Assembly (NCBI GenBank): GCA_036850595.1 | Contig: CM072170.1 | Location: 18,770,051 to 18,834,050, forward strand | DNA: 64,000 nt | Reading direction: 5' to 3' | DNA from: Rhyacichthys aspro | Taxonomy: Eukaryota > Chordata > Actinopteri > Gobiiformes > Rhyacichthyidae | Part shown: positions 32,905 to 43,219 of the stretch, piece after piece | Layout of the letters: each line of letters opens with the position of its first letter | Numbering within the stretch: the first letter of the stretch is position 1 | Program-made: the position numbers and the translations under genes | Notes under the pieces: model-generated | Seen by the model: the letters and a program-made list of their open reading frames with translations, nothing else | Told to the model about the DNA's origin: nothing | Database searches by the model: none

Positions 32905-35900
32905 CAAAATAAATGGACCAGAATGACTAGATTTTTAATAATTCAAGTAAATTGGAGTTATAATGTTAATTAGTAAAAGAAATATCAAGTCAACTTATTC
33001 TGTATTTTACACTCAATACTTCTGCATAATAAACTTGCAGCACTGCAGTGCTTTAACTGAAATAACATATGAAAATATGAATCTGATAAAGAAGTAGTCA
33101 CTTTGATATAACTTGTTCTCAGTGTTGCCAAATATAGTTTAGTTGTGTTAACCTAAGTCTGTTACTCCATTTGTAAGGACTGTTCTTTTCAGAGGGAGCA
33201 TAATCTGCTCAAATATGACTCATATAGAAAAGTGAGTGATTGAGTGAGTGAGTGTACCACAGAGTTTTTTTGAGCACTATTAACAAAAGTGTACCTGTGA
33301 GTGCTGTGTGGAAAATAAATAAACAATGTATGTCTGAAATAGGGATGCACATTTGTGACTTTTCTTTAAGCAACAGTTGAGTGCCTTAATCACCTGATAT
33401 TTATGTTTTATGTGAATTAATGTACAAAAACTGTTTATTAGGTGTCAAATATAAATTGTTAACAACAAATATGTAGCTTTTTTGTGGAGTCAGACTAAAG
33501 CCTTTTTTATTGATTAAGCTGTTGCTTAATTTATTTTTAACTTAAAACCCTTAACTCTGCCCTTCTTGCTTTCCTTTAGGTGTTTCTTGTAATGTGTTTT
33601 CTTGTAATTCACTTTATCAGTTACACTGCAGCCTAAATTATAAAGTAAGAACCCTTAGCATTTTGTTCCTCCCTTTTGTTCGTTTTTAGATCAGCTACAC
33701 AGTATAGTAAACTTAGACTGCAGCTCCACGTTATAACACCCTTGAGATGCAGCAGAGATGAGAGCACACTTTGCGGCTACAGTTAAACCACAGACGCAGG
33801 TAAGAACAAACTAAACTCTAATGGAACTGAACTCACCTGTGTCCAGTGTTGATACATGAGCACTCTTGCAGTGTATTACCCTCCAAACTCCAAACTTTTC
33901 CACTTTCCCTTTGGCACTTGTGTTAACGGCTAAGTTTAGCCCGTGCACACGGCAGTTAAAGCGACCTGCATTAACACGCACTAATTAATTAAGAACGCGC
34001 ATCAATGAAGGGCAACAGGTGATTTTCCATCAACTGTGCATTTTTTACAAACCTGTGCAGACACATTACTTATGTGCAACTCTATCTTAACAGTGGGTCC
34101 AGAACCTGTACAGCATATTGATTAATCAATTGATAAAATTTTCTTAATAACAATTAATTGATTATCAGTTAACCATGAAGACTGCTAGCCTGAAAACGTG
34201 TGTTTGTCCTTCTGCCCGAAGGGATTGTTGTCATAAATGTTTGATGATTATTATCCAGTGGATCCAAATGTAATTAAATTAGATAAAACGAAGAAACATA
34301 GTTAAACCTTAGAGAATTGGGGGTGGAGCTTGATTTTTATCATGGTGCAGCTTGAACATTGTGAATAAAAAAGCCCAAAGTGAACAGTAAAGTATCACAG
34401 GTAATTCTATTTCACACAGCATGAATAAAGAAACTGAAAGGCTAGTGTAACTGCTTTTAAACTGGTTAAAAAAGTTAAATCTAAGAAACCAGAGTACATG
34501 TGTACTTCCAAAGCAGAACCTGGTTGGAGTGTTCACCTGCCTCTGTGATTCCATGTGAGGGCAGTTATTTCGCATACTGTCACTGCAGCGCCTCAGGTAA
34601 TTGTGCAATAGATCTCTGCCAGATGGTGACCCTCTGCCAGCGGCGCAATAATGGGGACTGGGCTTGTGCAGGTTAATTTACCCTGGCTTGAAGAGAGATT
34701 TTCCAGAAGCCCATTCGCTCTTTGATGGGGTTTAAGAGCCACTCCTCAGCTCTGAGCAGCTACTTCCCACATCATTTAGTCCAGCCAATTTTTCAGAGAC
34801 ACTATTTCATACAATTTGTCCTCCCAGCAGCGTGTGGTTTCAGGCGTGTTGAAACGACAACAATGTGTCATTAAAGACAGACGCAACAACACTTTACTGG
34901 CACATTTGTATTCTGTAGCCTTATGTGTGTCTGTTATTTACAGCCTGTCCATCCAACTCCTTGTGTTGTTATAGCCATCATTGCTCGGAGTCTAGCCTGA
35001 AATGGCACATCCTCATATTCTCTGTGAAGTATGGCAATTTTCAGAAATATTTCTGCTGTGATGAGTTCTGCCACTACACCTCCATGGCCGCCATCGCTCT
35101 TCCTGAAGGAGAGGATAACATCTTAGTGGCCTTTTTTTGGTCCAGATGAAGGTCATTACTGACACCATGCACACTGCTCTATTTCAAGCTGTCACTAATA
35201 ATTCACTCACTCTGCTGTCACAGTCTTACAGCTGATCAGCTCCACATTAGACATGACTATTTTCTCCACCAGTGTTCAATTTTACATCTAACTGGTCAAG
35301 GACAACTACCCAACTCTACGGTAATCTCTGAAAGAACTGCTTTCTGGTAGCTCACAGGATCAGCTATCCTTGACCAGATGCTGTAGAGCCCAAGGGAGCA
35401 AGATTAAGGTACAAAGCTCTTGTTTATCCCTGTGTCCATTGCTGCTCAATAAAAAAAATCCTTGGCCTGGTGTTTTTATTTACATCATTTGCTCTTTTTA
35501 TGTACAATTTAATTTGTTCTTATTGCAGGTTTAGACATTGACTAGTCACCTAGGCTTTTGTGGAGTTTTGTTTTATAAAATGAATGAACACAGTCACTTG
35601 CATAAAATTCACCTGTTACTTGTGTTATGTTGCTATGTTCTGCATATTTCATAAATATTATCTTTTAAAGGGAAGTAAAATGGCTTTAGAGCTCACACCT
35701 CCCTCCATGCATGACGTGAGAACAGCCTCAATAAACCAGAGCAGCTTGTTTACATTCAAAGAAATACTAACATAAAAATCCATTCAATCTGTATCTCACA
35801 AAAAGGCAACTAGAAACCTTAATATAATCTATCTTTAATGAAATTAATGGTTCTGTCACGAAGCAGGGAAATAACCTATTTTATTATGTCCTGTCTCCAA

Positions 35901-36104
35901 TGAAGGGTACCACAGTTCGGTTCTTGTATCCCCTGGTATCCATCTATGCTGTTACTTGTTCATTTAAACAAAATGGCATTTTAAGTATCTCATATAAATT
36001 ATTTATGGAAGCAGTTAAATTTAAAACAGAAAGACAACAGCAGTAATATAATGTAAAATGTAATAATGTAATATATAGAAAAGTTCATTAAGTTAAGGTA
36101 CACT
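32905..36104. other. No gene recognised; candidate area for conserved non-coding DNA
   Basis: Only short frames are present, such as 34309-34608 minus and 34925-35149 plus, with no domains. An imperfect inverted repeat (ctggtcaaggacaact at 35292-35307 and agctatccttgaccag at 35362-35377, 14 of 16 paired) stands out. The 34600-35280 stretch is less repetitive and more balanced in composition than its surroundings. I see no exon signature such as a long open frame bounded by splice sites. Confidence 0.35.
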
Positions 36105-36345
36105 TTATTTATCCTCGTAGGGAAATTAGTTCTCTGAACTGAGCAGCACCCGACCCTCTTCAGATCTTGAGCCAGTGTCTTGGTCATGGTTACTGACTAG
36201 AGGATTAGCTTATAGTCTGCAAGTTTGGAGGGGGAAACCGATGCACTTGGAGAAGACCCACCCGAGCACATCCAAACTCCACACAGAAAAGCCCTGACAT
36301 TGAATAGAATTTTTGCTGTGAGGCCCCAGTGCTTACCTATACAAT
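36105..36345 (-). mobile_element. SINE fragment, antisense, same subfamily as 14255
   Basis: It starts with 'cactttatttatcctcgtag' and 'ggaaattagttctctg', a usual fish retroelement 3' end. It continues with 'cttggtcatggttactgact', 'gaggattagcttatagtc' and 'tttgctgtgaggcc', matching the 14255-14450 copy. The tRNA-like head is degenerate (attgaatagaatttttgctg). Confidence 0.55.
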
Positions 36346-37599
36346 TCAGTCTTTATTGAGGACACATTTAACATGTATATAGCTAAAAACAACTATAGTG
36401 ATAATAGCTGGAAGAAGATTATGCACATAAACTCCACAAGATCAAATCCCATAAAGGTAGGATTGCCGGTGACTTGTCTTTTTAAACGGAAGATGATTCC
36501 AGGACAAACCAGAGCACATTTAACATAATAGCTATTACATAGACTAATTCATTAGCCCACCGCCGGTACAATTTGAAGGCTTATTGCCCTGGAAAAAAAA
36601 TAATCAAAAAAACCTGCCTACCTGCTGATGTTCTGACATTAAACGCATGTCGTCTGTTGGGGAGATTTGTCAAAACCATCTTGTTTATACACAACCTGCG
36701 ATGTTTGCTGGTTTTGTAGCTTTAATGCAAGTGAATCAGCTCTCAGTATGTTTTAATTTGTCTTTACAACTCTAAGAGGGTATTTAAACTTGGCATTTGA
36801 GCCTCAACATGTTAGTTTTCAAGAAATTTGGCCTACCAGATACAATGAGTGTTTAAAACAGTGTCATATAACAAGCACAATTTTTCACAATGTTCCTGAT
36901 TGACATCACGGCGCATTATTATAGAGGGCTAGAACTGCCAAAACAAAAAATAAATAAAAACTAAATTTGAAAATAAATTGTTTTATAATACATTAATATA
37001 CACACAAATAAATGAATAATTAATCAATTAATTAAGCATACAAAATGCTTGATTTGCTTAGTTATTTATTTTAACATTTAATTATTTTCCTTCACACATC
37101 TTTATTTATAACTGTATATACAACTTTTATCTTTAAACATATTCATTTATTTCTCATTTTAATTATTTATAAATTTATTTTTATGTGGATATATTTACTT
37201 ATTTCTCATTTTACTGTTTATTGTTTATTGGTCTGCAACAGACAATACCACTGAACAGGATCAATGCCTGAACCACCAGGGCTTTAGATGCTGGAGTTAT
37301 GAATGTGCTGCATCTTTTAATAAATTAAATACTTCTATTCAGTTTCTTCACAACATTTTCAGTGTGTTTTTTCCCATAATAATTGTTCATCAAGCAGCTT
37401 TGCCTCTTAAACTTGGTCAATTTCCAAAACTTTGAGCACAAACTGTGGATTGTACTGGATGCCACATTTGTAAAACAGCCATCACTCCAGCCATCACTGT
37501 TAATACAAGCAGAGACATTATTAGAAATGTGCACTTTGAAACATATGCAGTTGAAATCAAATGTATCACTGAAAAACAAAACCTCTCCAAAAACAGCCC
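36346..37599. other. No gene recognised; very AT-rich at 36930-37210
   Basis: The segment 36930-37210 is dominated by A/T words (taaataaat, atttattt) and is nearly free of GC. Long minus-strand and plus-strand frames overlap at 37325-37783. The downstream part belongs to the BEL/Pao remnant; the upstream part (37325-37600) I cannot assign. It may be diverged integrase sequence. Confidence 0.35.
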
Positions 37600-38385
37600 A
37601 CTCATAAAGCTTAACTTTACTGGTGCGCACAATGAAATGACAGCAAATGAACCAGACACAGATAAGGTGCAACACTATCTGCAGGATCAGAAGTGTACAT
37701 GGATATTCAACACACCCCAATCCCATATGGGGGGGAGTATGGGAACGGATGATAGGTGTGGCACGCCGGATGCTCAATAACACGCTGCTGCAAGCTGGTC
37801 GTGTTCAGCTCACTCATGAAATTCTAACGACCTTCTAGCATCCTCACATCTTGTCACCTGCGATGCTCTGACATAAAATACACGTGCAGTGCCCCCAATC
37901 TGTGACAAAATCAATCCCAAGGGATAATCAAAAGCCACTGAAAGCGTGTTCAGTTCCTTGCAGACAACTTCTGGAGCAGCTGGCATATGGAGTATCTCAA
38001 TAGAAATGGCATCCCAAAAGATATGACATTAAACAAGGAGATGTAGTTCTCCTTAAGGACAAACAAAGAAGAAGGAATGAGTGGCCAATGGGTGTAGTTC
38101 CTGGTGAAAATGATATTATTAGAAGGCTGAAGTTAGAGTTGCCTCACAAGGGACTGTTAAGACATATTATAGACCAATTTCAGAGATGGTTTTTCAGGTG
38201 ATGTTTAAGTTCTGTGTATTTGTGGTATCCATAAGATAACAGGTGAGTTATGGGTTGTATAGTGCCTTACTTTATGTTATGTGCACTGGCCCTTTAAGAG
38301 AGACAGGAAGTGACCTCTTGGCCATGTACGCACTGCAGCGGTAAATAGAAGCTAGCAAGAATCAGCGGTGGTTGTGTTCAGTTCA
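37600..38385 (+). mobile_element. BEL/Pao LTR retrotransposon remnant (end of integrase plus LTR piece)
   Basis: The plus strand reads 'NFTGAHNEM' (near 37612-37640), 'YLQDQKCTWIFNTPQS' and 'HMGG' then, after one frameshift, 'WERMIGVARRMLNNTLLQAG' and 'LTHEILTTF' (37730-37838). This is the C-terminal part of a BEL/Pao integrase; the family shows T-NF-GA, W-FNPP, HMGGVWER and L-HE-L-T. Farther on, 'DVVLLKDKQRRRNEWPMG' (38040-38100) is the basic C-terminal tail (N-WP-G). After about 38190, 'ccctttaagagagacagg' and 'aagctagcaagaatcagc' look like the start of its long terminal repeat. Protease, reverse transcriptase and RNase H are absent, and there are several frameshifts. No second LTR was found. 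Confidence 0.7.
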
Positions 38386-38392
38386 GTTCACA

Positions 38393-38720
38393 AAAATGAT
38401 TATTAAAATGTGCTGCAATGTCCTTTCCTTTTGTTAGAAAAAAATCCATTGGGCTCTATCAGAGATGATGTATTACTCTTAGCCATTATTTCATTTAAGG
38501 TATTCCAGAGTTGTCTGCCATCATTAATCCTTTTAATGTATCACATTTTAAAAGTATGCTTTCTTCTTCATCCAATTTAGTTTTGGTAACTTACAGACAT
38601 ATTTCATTCTAACGCTGTCCTTTTCAGGTTATCGCTCATAGCCATGAACTGTTGAAGTTCTTCATCGACCCATGATGCCTTATTTGCTTAAGTTAACTTT
38701 TTAGTGGTGCATGTTTATCA
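38393..38720 (-). mobile_element. LINE linker fragment between endonuclease and reverse transcriptase
   Basis: Minus strand, right to left: 'KHAPLKKLT' (near 38692-38718), 'ASWVDEELQQFMA' (near 38650-38678), 'LWNTLNEIMAKSNTSSLIE' (38450-38520) and 'KDIAAHFNNHF' (38393-38425). These correspond to the inter-domain segment of many fish CR1/L2/Rex-like LINEs (DKHAP-KK, W-D-EL, FW-T-N, IA-HFN-HF). The fragment stops where the BEL/Pao LTR piece ends, so one may have inserted at the other's edge. Stops are present, and no endonuclease or reverse-transcriptase core adjoins it. Confidence 0.5.
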
Positions 38721-39488
38721 GCTATTTCTTCCACTGTAAGCAAATTAGGGGACTGGCCATGCACTGCCAGACACAACTAATCGAAGCTAGCTCAAACCCT
38801 CTGTGTGCTGTGTTTTACCTCAGCCACCAGGCCAGAACTACCATCTCTAGAACTTTGAGGGTGGTTGTATTTTTAAGGCATCTTTCTAACAGTCCAAACT
38901 TCTCAGCTAAGTTTTTGCTACATTCATTGAGCAACCTTAAATATGCCTTGACCTTTTTATGTCCTTCTGTGGGTCCTTTTGTAAAAACTTAGCTAGCATT
39001 GTTTTGTGGCAAACTTTAAAGAGAATCCTTTTCGACTCCTCAATCACTTCGGAGGAGGAATTATTTGTAGCCAGTAAATTAATTTTTGCCATGACTTAAA
39101 GTTTGCAGCTTAACTACCAAAAAATATAAAAGTTAATGTTCTACAATTCCCCTGCCACTAGACGTTTTGAAAATCTCAGGTTTTTCATGCCTCACCTCTT
39201 CCACCACGACACACAGCAGCCTCCACTATCTCAGATTCAATAAAGTAAATGAAACATTTTTTTTTCCCGTTTTTTTATATAATCAATGCATAAACATAAA
39301 TCCATACCTAGAAAGAAAACAGGAAACTGTCAAGATAAAAACACAGAAAACAAACAACACAAGCCTGACCTCCCACAGCCCACCATTCCATCTCTGTCAC
39401 AGTTACAGCTGTCCCTTCCACCACTACTAGCAATTGTAAAGAGCCCAGAGAAAGGGCTCCCACACTCCCTCAAACGCGTCAGGGCTAT
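38721..39488. other. No gene recognised
   Basis: The plus-strand frame at 38711-38992 (93 codons) shows no domain and partly overlaps the LINE fragment on the other strand. The T-rich stretch at 39258-39277 and the A-rich stretch around 39280-39350 are low complexity. Confidence 0.35.
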
Positions 39489-40660
39489 TTAATTCAATTC
39501 AATTCAATTTTATTTGTATAGTCCAGTATCACAACAAACAAGCAGAACAAGACAACATCCCCTGTCCTTAGACCCTCCATCAGGGTAAGGAAAAACTCAA
39601 AAAACCCAGCCGGGGAAAAAAGAGAAACCTCAGGAAGAACCACAGAAGGAGGAATCCACTCCCAGGACGGACAGGCCATGCAACAGATGTGTCCAGGACA
39701 GTCATTGACAAATAGTCCATCATATGTACAGGTGAACAAGAATGTATATGAATATAGTCCATGATAATGTCAGGAACAGTTCATCTGAGTGAGAGGAACT
39801 GGGGTCAGGAGGGGTCCATGGGTTGGGACAGGATCACAGATGGGCCACAGCTAAGGTCCAGTCGTCTGAGGACATCTGCAACAGTATCTACTCCCCAGAG
39901 GAGATGGGGACAGAGGGACAACTTGTGAACAGCAATGAACTATAATGTCACAAGAGTGAGGATGGAGCCAGAGGATAGAAGCTCAGTGTGTCATACCTCC
40001 CCCAGCGTCTGGGCCTAGAGCAGCTTATCTCATCTACTGTATATATCTGACCATAAGCCCTTATCTTATGTACTTCGGCCCTTCTTTGTAGTTACACTAT
40101 TGTACATGTCCTGACCATAGGCCCTTATCTCATCTACTGTACATGTCCTGACCATGAGTCCTTATCTCATCTACTGTATATGTCCTGACCATAAGTCCTG
40201 TCAAAAAGGAAAGTCTAAAGTCTAACCTTAAATGTTGAGACTGAAGTGTCTGCCTCTTTAACGAGAGCTGGGAGCTGATACCATAAAACAAGAGCTTGGT
40301 AACTAAAGGCTCTACCTCCCATTGTACTTCTGGAAACTCTAGGAACGACTAGTAGCCCTGCATTTTGAGAACGAAGCGTTCTGTTAGGACGGTACGGCTC
40401 TATGAGGTCTCTGAGATAGGACGGGGCCTTCCCACTGAGGGCCTTATAAGTGAGGAGAAGGATTTTGAACTCACTGGAGTAATGTGCTCTCGTCTGTTTG
40501 TTCCTTTTAGTATTCTAGCTGCTGCGTTTTGGATGAGCTGAAAACTTTCTATGGAGTTATTTGGGTTACAGTAATCTAACCTCGATGTAACAAATGCATG
40601 GATTCGTTTTTCAGCATCACTTTTAGATAAAATATTCCTAATTTTGGCTAGGCTAGGTTC
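39489..40660 (-). mobile_element. L2/Rex1-like LINE, 5'-truncated, with intact 3' tail
   Basis: The 3' end lies at the left: on the minus strand the element finishes in repeated gaatt units (39489-39510), a microsatellite tail typical of the CR1/L2 superfamily. Before it comes the long untranslated region that fish genomes share widely ('aacctcaggaagaaccacag', 'gggttgggacaggatcacag'). The coding remnant at 40400-40660 reads 'ILSKSDAEKRIHAFVTSRLD', 'IESFQLIQNAAARILKGT' and 'RREHITPV', the end of the reverse transcriptase. About ten residues are lost after LDYC (compare the copy at 61911), and the rest is out of frame. The right border abuts the C-terminus of the L1/Tx1-type element, into which it probably inserted. 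A minisatellite sits in its untranslated part (40024-40199). Confidence 0.8.
40024..40199. repeat. Minisatellite, about 37-bp units, about 4 copies, in LINE 3' UTR
   Basis: Units of the form ttatctcatctactgtacat + gtcctgaccataagtcc recur at about 40025, 40112 and 40161, with a diverged longer unit between the first two. The related LINE copy at 62245-62275 has only one such unit, so the array expanded in this copy or was lost in the other. Confidence 0.8.
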
Positions 40661-43160
40661 CAGCCCAATGCCAAACACTGTGACAATGTGCCAAAGACCC
40701 CTCTACAGTTGGTGCCCAACTGAGGAAGACCAGAACATATGTATCAATTAAATACATAGTGGCTTCAGGTCTCATAGAAATGTAAGGCAAGAGGAGTTAG
40801 ATTACTGTATGGACAAAGCTCCATCTCTACCCAGTCAGGGCAGCCTGGCTGATCATGGAAAAAGGACTAGTGCATGAGACATCACAGATTGGCTGCCAAG
40901 AAGTAGAAATAAAAGATTGGCAGGGCCAGCTCCCCATTAGATTTGGCCTTTGTTTAAATGTGGTTCCTTTCCCTGAAATAAATAAGAAGAAACAATTGTG
41001 TCCAGCTGTTGAAAAAACAAGCATAGAATAAAAATAGAAAGGAACTCAAAAAAAAGTACAGGAATTTTGGCAGAATGACCATAATTACTAACTCGATAGG
41101 GTTACAGTTATTGATAGAGGTGACAATTGTATGTATGTTTGATCTAATTATAGCAAAATTTTCCTTCAATAAATCTTGTTTCTGAGTGACCGTAACTCCA
41201 AGATAGGAAAGCTTGTTGTACTCTTAAAGGTCAGATGGGTGAGGACTAAGGCTCGTGCTTTGTCATTTATTGGAAAGTTTACTCTTGTTAATGTTCAACT
41301 TGTAGCCTTCCCTGAGGGAAGTGATTCAACAGGACTGGAGATTTAAAACAGAAGGTCATCTGCATAGAGAGACAGCCTTTGTTCCACGTTACCAGTCTAG
41401 ATTCCACATTTGTCCTAACAGCTGCGGAGCGCTATGGCCAAGTGCTCTATAACCAAATCAAATAGCTCAAAGGGAGCCCTGGGGGCGTCATGGTGTAAAT
41501 TGAAAGGTTTTCACAATTGGGATTTAGTACGGATCTTTGTGGATTGGGAGTCGAGCAGTTTGACCTATGAGATGAAGGTTGTTTCAAAACCAAATTCAAC
41601 CCAATCAGTTGAGATCACACTCTGGCCTATTCTCAGGGGCAGTGTATACAATATTAAAGAGATGTCATATGTTAAAGTAGGATTGTTTGCCTTTATTAAA
41701 TCTGGTCTGATCTTTGGATGTGACGGTTGGGGGAATGTGGGCCAGAACCTTCGCTAATATCTTAGCATCTGAGTTCAAGAGAGAGATAAGTCTGTACGAA
41801 GAATCATTTGGGTCTTTAAACTTTCTTGCAATCAGAGTAATACAGTAAAGGACTAAGGTAAACACCTGTTTTGCAAGACTCTGAGAGAACTGTGCATAGT
41901 CGTGGTGAAAGCAATGGGAAGAATTTTTTATAGAATTCTCCCGAAAAGCCTTTGAGGCCTGGCCATTTGTTTCACTGTATCAAACTGACGGCTGCAGCTA
42001 TTTCTCTCTGGGATATGGGCTCCTCTATAGGATGAGTATAGAAATCACTGAAGGGTTAATTTAAGTTTAAAGGGCCAGTTCTGTCGTGACTGTTTCGCAG
42101 CTGTATTTTAGAAATGGCCTGTTTTGCCTTAAAGCCCTTAAGTTGATTGGCAAATACACCTGTCCCAGTAGGGGAAAACATGGTTAAGTTTTTAAAAGTA
42201 GCTGCTCAACATGGTGGGTGGTGAGCAAGACAAACCTGATCTTCAGTTCTATTTGCTTCTAATATAGGTCTGGGCATTTGGTTTATAGTATTAGTAGTAG
42301 TAGAGTATATAGTTATAGATCAACCTCTTCAATTTTGACAGTCTCAGAGCATCCTCTGTGATCCACGGTTCATATGAGCTGTATAAGCTATGACTTAGCC
42401 CCAAACTTAAGCTATGAGTGTGTTCCATAGAGTTTGTTAGAAGATATCTGTGATTGTATTTGTTTTAATATTCATTCATTCATTTTCTACCGCTTAGTCC
42501 TGTTTTGGGGTCATGGGTGGCTGGAGCCTATCCCAGCAGCTTTGGGTCTCAGGCGGGGTACACCCTGGACAATGGCCAGTTCGTCGCAGGGCTGACACTG
42601 ATAGATGAACATTGACAGACAACCATTCAATCTCACATTCATTCACTAGCGATACTTTAGATTTGCCTATGTTTGAATTGAATTGACCTATACATGCATG
42701 TGGGAGGAAGCCGGAGTACCTGGAGAGAGCCCATGGTGACACGGGGAGGACATGCAGACTCCTCACAGAAAGACAGAGTTAATGCAACTAGGGCCTGATC
42801 AGAAATGACAATGCTCTGGTAATCATTGGAATGAATGATGGGAAGAAGCTGATAATCAAATAAAAAATAATAAATCTTAATAATAAGTATGTTGAAACTG
42901 TGAGATAAATCAATGCCTCCTATTATTTGGCTGTAAAAAGCGTCCGGATGTCACTGATGCCAAAACCTGAAAGAAAGACCTGCTTGCTGTGTTGGAATTA
43001 CTGGGGGACCACTCTGGAAACTTGATCCAGCCAACTGTTGAGGTCACCTCCAAGTATACAGAAATAAAAGTTTAGGTCTGGTAAGAAGTCACTTGTCTAC
43101 AATGGGGGCATATATATGAACCAGAACTACTGATTAGTTGTATAATTTGCCAGGTAACAT
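40661..43160 (-). mobile_element. L1/Tx1-type LINE, endonuclease to C-terminus, decayed and interrupted by a SINE
   Basis: Read right to left on the minus strand. The endonuclease domain shows 'ILGGDLN' (GGDLN codons 43038-43052) and 'VISDQALV' (ending near 42786; family SDHAPV). After the SINE insertion (42467-42780) the linker gives 'ANQLKGFKAKQAISKIQ' (near 42110-42165). Next come 'PIEEPISQREIAAAV', 'PGLKGFSGEFYKKF' (41915-41965), 'SSYRLISLLNSDAKILAKVL' and 'DQTRFNKGKQSYFNI' of the reverse transcriptase. The catalytic YADD is intact (codons 41355-41366) in 'LSLYADDLLF'. 'GYKLNINKSKL', 'YLGVTVTQ', 'VILPKFLYFF', 'NGELALPIFYFYFLAANL' and 'GVFGTLSQ' complete the C-terminus. Several stops and frameshifts make it inactive. 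No first ORF was found. The family is L1-superfamily, closer to Tx1-like fish elements by wording; this needs alignment. Confidence 0.85.
42467..42780 (-). mobile_element. tRNA-SINE body inserted in the L1/Tx1-type LINE
   Basis: It has the (attc)n tail, 'tttctaccgcttagtcctg', 'ggctggagcctatcccagc', 'aggcggggtacaccctgg', 'cagttcgtcgcagggctgac', 'ggaggaagccggagtacc' and 'gaggacatgcagactcctc'. It has the same orientation as its host element and splits it between the endonuclease and the linker. The tRNA-like head is missing. A short attaa occurs on both sides and may be part of the target duplication, but that is too short to be sure. Confidence 0.8.
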
Positions 43161-43219
43161 GCAGGTATCATCCGTATTCATTAGAGGTCACTGTGGCACA
43201 AAGGTGATTTTCTGATAGA

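Noticed and set aside
37325..37783. 152-codon minus-strand frame, the longest in the window
   Set aside because: Its bases at 37600-37783 encode the BEL/Pao integrase on the plus strand, so the minus-strand frame is a shadow. It has no motif of its own.
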